DNA of 64,000 nucleotides from NCBI GenBank assembly GCA_964420145.1, contig CAYQRB010000001.1:1-64000 (forward strand), written 5' to 3'. The notes below the pieces were generated by a model. It ran no database searches, was not told the DNA's origin, and worked only from the letters and a program-made list of their open reading frames with translations. Below are positions 41,527-49,648 of this stretch, one piece after another. Source of the DNA: JAJTYI01 sp964420145 (GTDB lineage: Bacteria > Patescibacteriota > Dojkabacteria > B142 > OLB20). Positions within the stretch are counted from its first letter, which is position 1. The number at the start of each line of letters is the position of its first letter. The translations under genes and the position numbers were made by a program.

Positions 41527-42546
41527 ATGAACTGGAAAAATAAAAAAATTTTAGTCACCGGCGGTGCAGGATTTATCGGTTCTAATCTAACAAATCATCT
41601 GCTAGCAGAAGGTGCAGAAGTTACCATCTTGGATAATTTATCCAGACAAAATGTTGCCAAGAACCTTGCCTGGTTACAAGACTTCAGCTCTAAACTTAAA
41701 TTTATAGAAGCTGATATCAGATCCAGTGAGGATCTAGATGACGCAGTCAAAGATAAAGATATTATTTTTCATGAAGCTGCACAAGTTGCTGTAACCGATT
41801 CAGTGGAGGACCCAATCCTTGATTTTGAAATAAATGCTAGAGGAAGTTTAAACCTACTTGAGTCGACTAGAAAACATAACCCCAAAGCAATTTCTGTCTA
41901 TGCCTCAACTAACAAAGTTTATGGTGGATTAGAAAATTTCACGGTCAGAGAAGAGGAGAATAAATATACTTTTTCTGATGCCAGCTTAATTCAAGGGGTT
42001 TCAGAAAAAATAAATCTAGATTTCCACTCTCCTTACGGTTGCTCAAAAGGAACTGCTGATCAATACTTTATTGACTATGCAAGAATTTATAACCTTAAGA
42101 CTTTAGTATTTCGGCAATCTTGTATTTATGGTCCACGGCAGTGGGGTACAGAAGATCAAGGCTGGATTTTTCACTTTTTAAAACTTGCGTATCAAAAGAA
42201 TACTCTAAAAATATTCGGAAATGGGAAACAGGTACGAGATTTACTCTATATCGATGATCTAATAAATGCTTATGAATTAGCAATTACAAACATAGAGAAG
42301 ACTTCTGGGCAAGCGTATAACATCGGTGGTGGACTGAAAAATTCTATCTCCCTTTTAGAGGCAATTGATGTAATCTCTCAAATTTTGAATTCGGAAGTTA
42401 AAACTGAATTTTTTGAGCCCCGTCCCGGAGATCAGAAAGTATTTATTAGCAATAATTCCAAGGCTTTGAAAGATTTTGGCTGGTCTCCAGAGGTAAGCGT
42501 ATCACAAGGACTGGAGAAGTTACTGGAGTGGGTTAAACAAATTTAA
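41527..42546 (+). CDS. NAD-dependent sugar-nucleotide epimerase, CDP-paratose 2-epimerase-like
   Basis: The 339-residue protein is a short-chain dehydrogenase/epimerase. It has the NAD loop TGGAGFIGSNL (11-21), ADIRSSEDL, HEAAQVAVTDSVEDP and the catalytic SPYGCSKG (Tyr-x3-Lys). RQSCIYGPRQWGTEDQGWIFHF and the lower part are typical of CDP-tyvelose (paratose 2-) epimerases, which invert C2 of CDP-sugars. It may serve surface glycan synthesis. It stands alone in the accessory region, with no glycosyltransferase in view. Confidence 0.88.
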   Translation: MNWKNKKILVTGGAGFIGSNLTNHLLAEGAEVTILDNLSRQNVAKNLAWLQDFSSKLKFIEADIRSSEDLDDAVKDKDIIFHEAAQVAVTDSVEDPILDFEINARGSLNLLESTRKHNPKAISVYASTNKVYGGLENFTVREEENKYTFSDASLIQGVSEKINLDFHSPYGCSKGTADQYFIDYARIYNLKTLVFRQSCIYGPRQWGTEDQGWIFHFLKLAYQKNTLKIFGNGKQVRDLLYIDDLINAYELAITNIEKTSGQAYNIGGGLKNSISLLEAIDVISQILNSEVKTEFFEPRPGDQKVFISNNSKALKDFGWSPEVSVSQGLEKLLEWVKQI

Positions 42547-42574
42547 GAGAGGTGAGGTTTAAGCTCACCCTGCT

Positions 42575-42769
42575 ATGCACAACCCCCACATAGATGCTTA
42601 TTTTAAGGTTGCCGAAATATCTGATAAAGATATTGAGAATACTATTTTTGGTGACGAGGGGTAAGACCGGAGAATGTTTAGTCTTGACGAGTTTATGAAT
42701 ACAAACGAAGTTGTAGAGTCATTAAAAGGGCGCCTAAAGACCTATCTTGACGCTAAAGTTCAGGGATAA
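42575..42769 (+). pseudogene. Short frame interrupted by one TAA
   Basis: An ATG at 42575 opens 29 codons to a TAA at 42662. The same frame continues to a second TAA at 42767 (product begins MHNPHIDAYFKVAEISD and, after the stop, runs through MFSLDEFMNTNEV). The pieces together look like one small, acidic protein, but the reading rests on composition only. It overlaps the convergent HAD gene by 17 bases. A 6-bp hairpin (42551-42569) precedes it. Confidence 0.35.
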
Positions 42770-43361
42770 GCTGTTTCAGGTCGTTTTCGAGTTGTTCAGG
42801 ATTAACAAATGTTATGCCACGAATACCAACTTGTGAGGCAGCTTGTGCATTTTCTGGGTCGTCGTCAATAAATATGGTTTTTTCTGGATCTGCCTTTAGA
42901 ACATCAAGGGCGTACTCGTAAATATCGCTACTTGGCTTGCGCAAACCTATCTCGTGTGAAAGTAATACCATATCAAAACCATCATACAAGCCAGCCTCTC
43001 GCAAGGCTTTTGCATGCGGTTCAATTGTATTTGACAAAACAGCCGTGTTTATACCAAGTTTACCTAAATCGTGAACAAGCTTGCTAACTTCTACAAAAGG
43101 AACAAGTTGTTCTATAAATGCTCGTCCTAGCAGGTTTTCACTTAAATCAATATTGCGTAATCCGTGTTTTTTACTTACCAGTTGCCAGAACTCGCTTTCA
43201 TCAACTTTACCTGACCCAAGTAAAGGTATTTCCTCTGCCCAAATCTGCGACAAAACCTCCTTATCAATACCAAGCTCGTCCGTCAGGTCTTTCGTAACTG
43301 CCGAGTTGTTTTCGTGCAATACTCCACCTGCATCAAAAATAACAGTTTCAATTTTGCTCAT
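42753..43361 (-). CDS. HAD-superfamily phosphatase (HAD-IA)
   Basis: From the ATG at 43361 the protein is 202 residues; a GTG at 43367 would add two. It shows HAD motif 1 VIFDAGGVL, motif 2 VLSNT, motif 3 Lys in GLRKPSSDIY and motif 4 TIFIDDDPEN. The second Asp of motif 1 (D-x-D) is replaced by Gly, as in several GGVL-type HADs. The substrate is unknown. Its codon use (more G/C in third positions) differs from the neighbouring core genes. Confidence 0.88.
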   Translation of the reverse strand: MSKIETVIFDAGGVLHENNSAVTKDLTDELGIDKEVLSQIWAEEIPLLGSGKVDESEFWQLVSKKHGLRNIDLSENLLGRAFIEQLVPFVEVSKLVHDLGKLGINTAVLSNTIEPHAKALREAGLYDGFDMVLLSHEIGLRKPSSDIYEYALDVLKADPEKTIFIDDDPENAQAASQVGIRGITFVNPEQLENDLKQLIPEL

Positions 43362-43615
43362 AACCACATTATATAACAGATACGCTCCTCTGTCCCCTGA
43401 GACAAGAGTTAAAAAAACACAAAAGAATCGCTTATGGGAGTGATATTCCTGGAAAAACCCCGTTATTGGTAAAGATGGCAGGAATAGACACAGACCATAA
43501 CTCAGGTTAAGTTCAAACTTCGCTCATGCTCGTTTTCACTAACACCTGGTATATCGAACCCTACGGGTTCTTCAGTTAGATATCCACACCGCTTTCGACT
43601 TTATCGGAATCACTG
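43362..43615 (-). other. 254-base non-coding region 3' of ssrA
   Basis: No complete gene is visible. It holds a 6-bp hairpin (43556-43570, GAACCC/GGGTTC) and, at 43473-43491, a sequence matching the ssrA 3' end (43619-43637) at 15 of 19 positions. A short minus-strand frame without a start (reading LTEEPVGFDIPGVSENEHER) also occurs. A tmRNA terminator with a U-tract is not evident. Confidence 0.5.
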
Positions 43616-44059
43616 TGGAGATGGCGGGAATCGAACCCGCGTCCAAACCTGACCAAAACCTCCCACTACAAGTTTAGTTAATTTGGTTTGAAGTAGCTTG
43701 ATCAAAATTAACAAAAGCCAAACTACTTTGATTTATAAATTCTTGGGGTTTAAGTATAAATCAAACTTAAACCTTGTATTTCGACTATGTTGCTCCTCTA
43801 TCCCCTCGCCGAAAGAAGGAAAATAGAGAAGGTTGCCGATTTAATTAGGCAACAGCAAAGTTAATAGCTGGCTCTATGCCAAAAAATGCAGCTACTTTCG
43901 CAGATGCACTATCAAACATTGCTATAAATTTGTTTTTGACGCTTATTGTCAAATCTCTGATTACTCAGAGCCATTATGTCTTTGTTTAACGAAGCGACAC
44001 AATGAACACCTCGACCTGCGGTAGATCTCGGTTCAAATCTGTCGAAGCCGATCATCCCC
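43616..44059 (-). ncRNA. ssrA: Transfer-messenger RNA (tmRNA)
   Basis: The minus-strand RNA begins GGGGATGATCGGCTTCGAC and ends with the T-arm GGGTTCGATTCCC followed by CATCTCC and A. GGGGATG pairs with CATCTCC as the acceptor stem, with one G-U. CCA is not encoded (the genome has CAG) and must be added. The likely tag frame runs from GTC at 43940 to the TAA at 43845-43847. It encodes 31 residues, starting VKNKFIAMF and ending PAINFAVA, with a hydrophobic C-terminus of protease-signal type. tmRNA frees stalled ribosomes and marks the products for degradation. The alternative frame (GCG TCA AAA) stops after six residues. Confidence 0.92.
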
Positions 44060-44206
44060 TTTTTCCCAAAAAATATAAATTTGTTGGCAAACAGGGAATA
44101 CTACATTGTAGCACGGAATATGTGATATAGGTATCATCTGTAATACAAACTAATCTTCTTATCTTTATATATTTCCGCTATTATATTACTGATAGTTAAC
44201 TAATCA

Positions 44207-45451
44207 ATGCAACATAACATCGTCTTAATTGACGACAACTTTGCGATACGGCAGATTATCGAAGTATTTTTTGCCCGCTTAGAAAAAAAATATTTAATAG
44301 ATATCAATGTGTTTTCGGCTGATAACGGAGTTGAAGGACTTGGCTATGTCTATATTATGACACCACAAATCGTGATAGTGGATACGACCTTGCCCAAATA
44401 TTCTGGTCGAGAGGTTTTGGACTTTTTTATTCAAAACCCTAAATTCCACGGTCAAGATACTCGGGTAATCGTCTTGCACGAATTATCAACAATCGAGGTA
44501 AATCTACCACCTGATTTTTATTTAATTAGAAAAGATCAACCACAGTCTTTTCATCAACTTTCAGAGCTCCTGATCGAGTTACTAAAAATATCTGATTACA
44601 GCAAGACAAAAGCACTGTTTAATAAATTAGCAAACTTTGTGTTTCATAACAGTAACGAAGATGACTTACTCTTGAGGAGACTAGAAGGGAAATCTCTTTT
44701 AAGCAGGTTGGTACTACGGATAAAGTGGGTTTGGTTAGAATTCACCAGTAGTATAACCTTAACCCTATTATTGCTGATTTTTGGAAAACCCAACGATAAT
44801 AATGTGACTCCAAAAGGTAGTAAAAAAGAAACTTTTCGATTCAAACACTATCCAATTCTTATTATCTCTATTTTTTCATTTGCCATAATAGTAATCAATT
44901 TCAGTCTATTTTTCCTTGGACGGATAAACACCAACGACCTTACTGGTGGAAATATCATATTGGAAGGAAATTACACTCCTTCTCCCGAGTCGATTACTAA
45001 TCATCCTACATTTAGATCAATCACCTTAAACATAACTCAAACAATCAATTCTACAAAAGAACACAGGAGTTCTTCTACTAGCTTATTTGATACAGTTACA
45101 GGAGTAGGAGAAAATATTCAATTTTTAAATAATAGACTTAGGTATTTTTTATCAATGCAGTTTATACCAGATAATAAAAAAATCCTCTCCCCTACAAATC
45201 TCAATTTATTATTATTTTTTATAACCATCATTGTTATTTCTTTGCTATCTAAGAACAGACGATTTTTCCTCTGGAAAAAAGATTATGAATCGGTAAACTC
45301 ATTTGAACTTGGACTCATAATCCTTGCTATTGGATTTACCTACGGAGCATTTGTAATTACTGATACACTGACTCTGATCAACTATATAGTCTTTACCCTA
45401 TATCTACTTATAATTGTATTAGCAGGAGTATTTTACCTTATAAAAGACTAG
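44207..45451 (+). CDS. Membrane-tethered receiver (CheY-like) protein
   Basis: The 414-residue protein has an N-terminal receiver domain (1-125) with the acidic pair Asp9-Asp10, phospho-acceptor Asp59 (VIVDTTLP) and Lys109 in LIRKDQ. No helix-turn-helix follows. The remainder has about five membrane helices (about 180-198, 222-246, 330-350, 370-388, 392-412) and an extracellular loop of about 80 residues. A receiver linked to a membrane domain, with no DNA-binding output, is unusual. It could relay a phosphorylation state to a channel or to another envelope protein. It is convergent with cysS (4-base overlap). Confidence 0.75.
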   Translation: MQHNIVLIDDNFAIRQIIEVFFARLEKKYLIDINVFSADNGVEGLGYVYIMTPQIVIVDTTLPKYSGREVLDFFIQNPKFHGQDTRVIVLHELSTIEVNLPPDFYLIRKDQPQSFHQLSELLIELLKISDYSKTKALFNKLANFVFHNSNEDDLLLRRLEGKSLLSRLVLRIKWVWLEFTSSITLTLLLLIFGKPNDNNVTPKGSKKETFRFKHYPILIISIFSFAIIVINFSLFFLGRINTNDLTGGNIILEGNYTPSPESITNHPTFRSITLNITQTINSTKEHRSSSTSLFDTVTGVGENIQFLNNRLRYFLSMQFIPDNKKILSPTNLNLLLFFITIIVISLLSKNRRFFLWKKDYESVNSFELGLIILAIGFTYGAFVITDTLTLINYIVFTLYLLIIVLAGVFYLIKD

Positions 45452-46872
45452 TTGCTTTTGGAAACTCTCTGTCCCTCAGGAGTATCCTCTACTATGAGTG
45501 CATATTCTTTTTGTAATATATCTCTTAATTGATCTGACTCATCCCATTTACCCATTTTCCTTGCTAATTCTCGTTTATCAAGAAGAGCCCTTGCTTTATC
45601 CGAAATATCAGTTTTGTTTTGTTTTAATAAATTCAACCCCAGCACTTTGTCAAAATCTGCTATTGTAGCTAGTTTTGTTTCAATATCCAGGTCAGATTTT
45701 ATAACTTCCCAAAGCAAAGCCAACCCTTCAGGAATATTAAAATCATTTTCGAGAGCTTTAGTAAATCTGTCTTGATATTCCTTCGATACCTCTCCTGGCG
45801 TATGGCTCTCACTCATAAGTGCTATTTGTTTTTTTAATCTATTAAAAGCTTGTTGTGAAGCGGAAAGAGCATCCCAAGTAAAGTTTTGTTTAGAACGATA
45901 ATGTGCATTAAGATAAAAATACCTTAGTGATAGAGGTTCATATTTTCTAGTAATCACATCATCAAGGGTATACGCAGTACCTTCTGATTTGCTCATTTTT
46001 TTCCCTTCGAAAAGTAAGTGTTCGTTGTGTAACCAATAGTTTACAAATTTCACATCGTTTGTTGCCTCACTTTGAGCAATCTCGTTGGTATGGTGAATTG
46101 AAATATGCTCTACCCCACCCATATGTAAATCTATAGTTTTACCCAGTAGGCTTCCTGCCATAGCACTACATTCAATATGCCAACCCGGAATACCCTCCCC
46201 ATTTTTGACTTCTTTAGAATTAAAAGGAGATGGCCAGTACTGTAAAGCGTTTGTATGTGATCCTGTCTTAAAAAACCACAACGCAAAGTCTTGTGAATCC
46301 TTTTTGTTTGGATCTGACACTTCTCCTTTCCCCTCTCCTGCTTTATTTTTTTCTAATCTTTGTCCACTTAGTTGTGTATAGTTCGGAAATTTTGCAACTT
46401 CAAAATATACTGCCTTGTCTGTTTCATAGGCATATCCTTTCTTTAACAATACTTTAATCATATCTTGTATTTGAGAGATATATTTACTTGCAACAGGTTT
46501 TTTATCCGGCTCTAAAACATTGATAGCTTTTGTATCTTTTTCAAAAATATCTATATATTTTGTAGCAATTGTTTGTGGATCGAGTTTCTCTCGCTTTGAA
46601 GCCTTTTCCATACGATCTTCTCCCATATCCGCATCTCCTAGATTGTCACCTGTAAGATGTCCCACATCTGTATAATTTCGGACAAAGTTTACATCGTAAC
46701 CCAAATAAGTCAAACTTCTACGGATAAGATCTGCCATAACCATTCCCCTCAGGTTTCCAATTTGTTGAACCCAATACACAGTTGGACCACAATGATAAAA
46801 ACTAACCTTTTTATCTATTATGGGCTTAAATTCTTCGAGATGTCGGCTTAAGGTGTTATAGATTTTGAGCAT
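45448..46872 (-). CDS. cysS: Cysteinyl-tRNA synthetase
   Basis: The 474-residue protein has the class I site (CGPTVYWVQQIGNLRG, a HIGH-like position), zinc-site residues (His/Cys in GWHIECSAM and HHTNE) and KMSKSEG. The C-terminal DALR helix bundle ends in the typical KMGKWDESDQLRDIL and VEDTPEG. It charges tRNA-Cys. It is the second gene after a PIG-L deacetylase, 15 bases apart, behind a T-box leader at 47703-47870. Its own substrate tRNA therefore probably controls it. Confidence 0.97.
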   Translation of the reverse strand: MLKIYNTLSRHLEEFKPIIDKKVSFYHCGPTVYWVQQIGNLRGMVMADLIRRSLTYLGYDVNFVRNYTDVGHLTGDNLGDADMGEDRMEKASKREKLDPQTIATKYIDIFEKDTKAINVLEPDKKPVASKYISQIQDMIKVLLKKGYAYETDKAVYFEVAKFPNYTQLSGQRLEKNKAGEGKGEVSDPNKKDSQDFALWFFKTGSHTNALQYWPSPFNSKEVKNGEGIPGWHIECSAMAGSLLGKTIDLHMGGVEHISIHHTNEIAQSEATNDVKFVNYWLHNEHLLFEGKKMSKSEGTAYTLDDVITRKYEPLSLRYFYLNAHYRSKQNFTWDALSASQQAFNRLKKQIALMSESHTPGEVSKEYQDRFTKALENDFNIPEGLALLWEVIKSDLDIETKLATIADFDKVLGLNLLKQNKTDISDKARALLDKRELARKMGKWDESDQLRDILQKEYALIVEDTPEGQRVSKSN

Positions 46873-46887
46873 ATGAGTAAAACTAAG

Positions 46888-47691
46888 TTAATATTTATCA
46901 GTAAAATATTCGTTATTAAATAATAACATTAAAAGCCACAATGGTTTGCCATGTGTAAGATTTTGTGATTTATGTTGCTTAACAGCTCTATATTTTTGAA
47001 AAAGATATTGCCAAACAGGTAGTCGATAAATAGGCGGTGCCTGCTCTATCTTCTTACCATTAGCCATATGCAACGGTAACTTCATATGTTTCAAAACATT
47101 TTTGGGTAGCGTTTTATAGAGTATTTTTATTTTTTTTTGTTTACTAAATACCTCACTATTCACCACATCGTATACCAAAGAAGTTAAAGCAATATGATCA
47201 GGATGTCCGTATAAACCTGCTCTTTCATATACTAAAATCAAATCAGGACTAAATTGATTAACTTCCTTAAGTAGTTTCTTTTTTATTTGCTCAATTCGCC
47301 TATCTATTTGACCATCTTGAAAATTCCACATTTCATAACTATCAACCCCCAAAATTTCTATAGCATTGTTGTATTCGATCTCTCTTGTTTTGGCAAGTTC
47401 AGCTTCTGGTATTTTAAGTAATTCATCTCCCTTCTCCCCTTTGGTTATACAAATATGCTTTATATCCACTCTTTGATCTTCACCAAACTTTGATAGGAAA
47501 CCACCAGAAGTCATAGTTTCATCGTCTGGATGTGGATCTATAGCCAAAATTTTGTATTCCTTTTTTTTACCAAGTAGTTTTTCTATATGTAGTATTGGGA
47601 GGTCATATCTATTTAAATAAATATTTAGTACTAAATAACAACCTCCAAGCAGAAATACTAGTCCTGATAATATACCGGTAATTTCTAACAT
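46888..47691 (-). CDS. PIG-L (LmbE)-family deacetylase with membrane anchor
   Basis: The 267-residue protein has an N-terminal membrane helix (5-25) and the zinc-binding AIDPHPDDE (51-58) and GHPDH (about 156-160) motifs of the PIG-L deacetylases. These remove N-acetyl groups from GlcNAc conjugates (BshB, MshB, PIG-L). The T-box control shared with cysS suggests a thiol- or cysteine-related role, such as bacillithiol or mycothiol synthesis. No BshA, BshC or MshC gene is visible, so this is only context. Confidence 0.85.
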   Translation of the reverse strand: MLEITGILSGLVFLLGGCYLVLNIYLNRYDLPILHIEKLLGKKKEYKILAIDPHPDDETMTSGGFLSKFGEDQRVDIKHICITKGEKGDELLKIPEAELAKTREIEYNNAIEILGVDSYEMWNFQDGQIDRRIEQIKKKLLKEVNQFSPDLILVYERAGLYGHPDHIALTSLVYDVVNSEVFSKQKKIKILYKTLPKNVLKHMKLPLHMANGKKIEQAPPIYRLPVWQYLFQKYRAVKQHKSQNLTHGKPLWLLMLLFNNEYFTDKY

Positions 47692-47702
47692 AGTACTAAA
47701 TT

Positions 47703-47870
47703 AAAAAATAAAAAGACCCCGTGCTTGTCTTATAGACAAAAACAGGGCCTCTTGAGCTGGCGGTCCCACCTGTGGTTATACTTAGGGGTTGGGTATTTAG
47801 ATTTTTGCAGTTTTAGCGAAATACTGTCCGCTTCATTTATCGGTTTTCAACTATTTCCGATTTTCTGATT
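47703..47870 (-). promoter_or_regulatory. T-box leader (cysteine-type) for the PIG-L/cysS operon
   Basis: On the minus strand ACAGG, UGGGACC (bulge), GCC, an AGCUCAAGA loop, GGC and CCUGU (47773 to 47742) form a perfect T-box antiterminator. The overlapping terminator uses GGCCCTGTTTTTGTC (47749-47735) and GACAAGCACGGGGTC (47729-47715), then a U-rich tract (47714-47703). The two structures exclude each other. A UGC triplet (47809-47807) in ACUGCAAAAA could be the specifier for tRNA-Cys. The stem I region is short, and its fold is not settled. Confidence 0.85.
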
Positions 47871-47876
47871 AAAGTA

Positions 47877-47905
47877 ATTATAACAAAGCATATTCAGGAA
47901 AACAA
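47877..47905 (-). promoter_or_regulatory. Promoter of the T-box/PIG-L/cysS operon
   Basis: On the minus strand: -35 TTGTTT (47900-47905), 17-base spacer, -10 TATAAT (47877-47882). The start of transcription would be near 47870, at the beginning of the T-box leader. Confidence 0.75.
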
Positions 47906-47955
47906 TTAGCGTTATCCTCCCACATGGGCAACGCCAGAAACAAAGTAGACCAAAC

Positions 47956-48612
47956 TTAGTCTCTTGCAAAAACCAATCCATAAACTTCTTTGATACCATT
48001 ACTTCGCAAAACCTTTGCACATTCTTCCAGTGTCGTACCTGTGGTCATAACATCATCTACAAGCACAACACTCTCATAAGAAACTTTATATCTTAAACCA
48101 AATACATCTTTTAAGTTTTTTTGTCGTTGGTTTCGATCTAATCCTACTTGTGTTTTTGTATTTTTGGTCCTAACCATACAGTTATCAACATTTCCACCTA
48201 TCGATTTAGCTAGTAAATTTGCTTGATTAAATCCTCTGTAGTTTTCCTTAAATTTATGTAAAGGAACTGGAATCAATGCTTCACAGTTTACACCCGACTC
48301 TAAGTACACCTTTTTCATAATTACACCGACTTCTGAAGTTATGGAAAAATACAAATTGTATTTTAATTCCTCTATTATGGTTTTGGCAGGTTGGTTGTAA
48401 TGCACTGCAACAAATACACCATCTAAATTAGTTTTACTTCGACAATAATCATGAACCAGGCTAGTTCGAAGAATCTTTTTACACACATGACAAATCTGCT
48501 CTCTGTAATAAACCAATCTTTTCTTTTTGCAAGACTTACAAACCAGACAACCTTGCGTATCACAAAACACACATGCTTTCGGAAAAAAGAAATTATCAAT
48601 CTTAGTTAACAT
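47956..48612 (-). CDS. comF: ComF-family phosphoribosyltransferase-like protein
   Basis: The 218-residue protein begins with a zinc-finger-like region: Cys14 and Cys17, Cys22, 25 and 28, then Cys41 and Cys44 and Cys57. A phosphoribosyltransferase domain with the PRPP loop VVLVDDVMTTGTT near residue 178 follows. ComF supports DNA uptake through competence pili in other bacteria. It may act here with the type IV pilus machinery, but no competence gene is in view. Confidence 0.9.
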   Translation of the reverse strand: MLTKIDNFFFPKACVFCDTQGCLVCKSCKKKRLVYYREQICHVCKKILRTSLVHDYCRSKTNLDGVFVAVHYNQPAKTIIEELKYNLYFSITSEVGVIMKKVYLESGVNCEALIPVPLHKFKENYRGFNQANLLAKSIGGNVDNCMVRTKNTKTQVGLDRNQRQKNLKDVFGLRYKVSYESVVLVDDVMTTGTTLEECAKVLRSNGIKEVYGLVFARD

Positions 48613-48809
48613 CGTTATTTAACTGATAGAGCAACGCTAAACCTCTGTCTAAATAATTTATACATTACACTTCTGATATTTTTCTGAAATTATCCACATT
48701 CCCAACTCTTTATGTTTTAAGCTTATGATCTTAAAACCCAAAACAAGCTGATTACTATTTACACATACAGGGCAAGCCGTTATTATTTATTAAGAAGAGA
48801 ATTACCATT

Positions 48810-49646
48810 ATGTATATTGCTATAGATATAGGTGGAACCAAAACAGCATTTGCCAAGCTAGACAAACTAGACCACCCCACTATCGGGACAAAAGAGATAA
48901 TTTCAACTCCTCAAAGCTATGATGATGCACTTGACAAACTCTATACTCAAATAGATAAACTTAGTAAATGGCAAAAGATCGAAGGCATCTCTCTTGCAAT
49001 CCCTGGCAGTGTGTATAATCAAAAAATAGAGCTACTTACAAACCTACAAGACTGGAATCGTAAACCACTAATTGATGATTTGAAGAAAAGATATAATACT
49101 AAAATAATTATTAAAAATGATGCAGTTGCTACAGCTCGTGCAGAAAGATACTTTGGAAAGGCAAAAGGATTAGATAGGTATTTATATGGGATCATTGGTA
49201 CGGGTTTTGGAGCCACCTATGTACATAAGGTAGCTGATAATTTTCTAGAACTACCACTAGAACCAGAATATATGATTGTAAACTCAAAAGGCACACATAG
49301 AAATCGTTTTAATACACCAGGACTACTTGGTGCTTATGCTACTGGTGCAGTGATCCAAGAAAAAACAGGAATCCAATCTCTAGCAAGCCTTAGTGACGAA
49401 GATCCGATTTGGGATGAGATGGTACACTATCTAGGAATAGGACTCAACAACCTTATAACTTTATTCAAACCACCAGTAATTATTTTTTCAGGTGGTATAA
49501 TTGTGCATAGACAATTTTTATTAAAAAAGCTACGAATGGAATTAGCACAATATATTGAATACTTGCCCCAACCAGAGTTAACCATTACAGACTTTGGTGA
49601 CAATGCTAGCCTCTACGGAGCAATTTCCTTGCTTTATGAATTATAA
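48810..49646 (+). CDS. ROK-family sugar kinase
   Basis: The 278-residue protein has the ROK start IAIDIGGTKTAFA (3-15), the sugar-site NDAVATARAE near 108-117, and GTGFGATYV near 135. The GxxC zinc motif (CxCGxxGCxE) of many ROK kinases is missing. A glucokinase or related hexose kinase role is likely. It is transcribed with valS, 2 bases apart. Confidence 0.88.
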   Translation: MYIAIDIGGTKTAFAKLDKLDHPTIGTKEIISTPQSYDDALDKLYTQIDKLSKWQKIEGISLAIPGSVYNQKIELLTNLQDWNRKPLIDDLKKRYNTKIIIKNDAVATARAERYFGKAKGLDRYLYGIIGTGFGATYVHKVADNFLELPLEPEYMIVNSKGTHRNRFNTPGLLGAYATGAVIQEKTGIQSLASLSDEDPIWDEMVHYLGIGLNNLITLFKPPVIIFSGGIIVHRQFLLKKLRMELAQYIEYLPQPELTITDFGDNASLYGAISLLYEL

Positions 49647-49648
49647 AT

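Noticed and set aside
44025..44059. Possible tRNA from the GTTCAAATC segment
   Set aside because: The sequence is the 5' part of the tmRNA and lacks a cloverleaf of its own.
45448..47691. Mycothiol genes MshB-MshC as a reading of the PIG-L/cysS pair
   Set aside because: The synthetase keeps the anticodon (DALR) domain and the normal CysRS C-terminus, which MshC lacks; no MshA or MshD is present.
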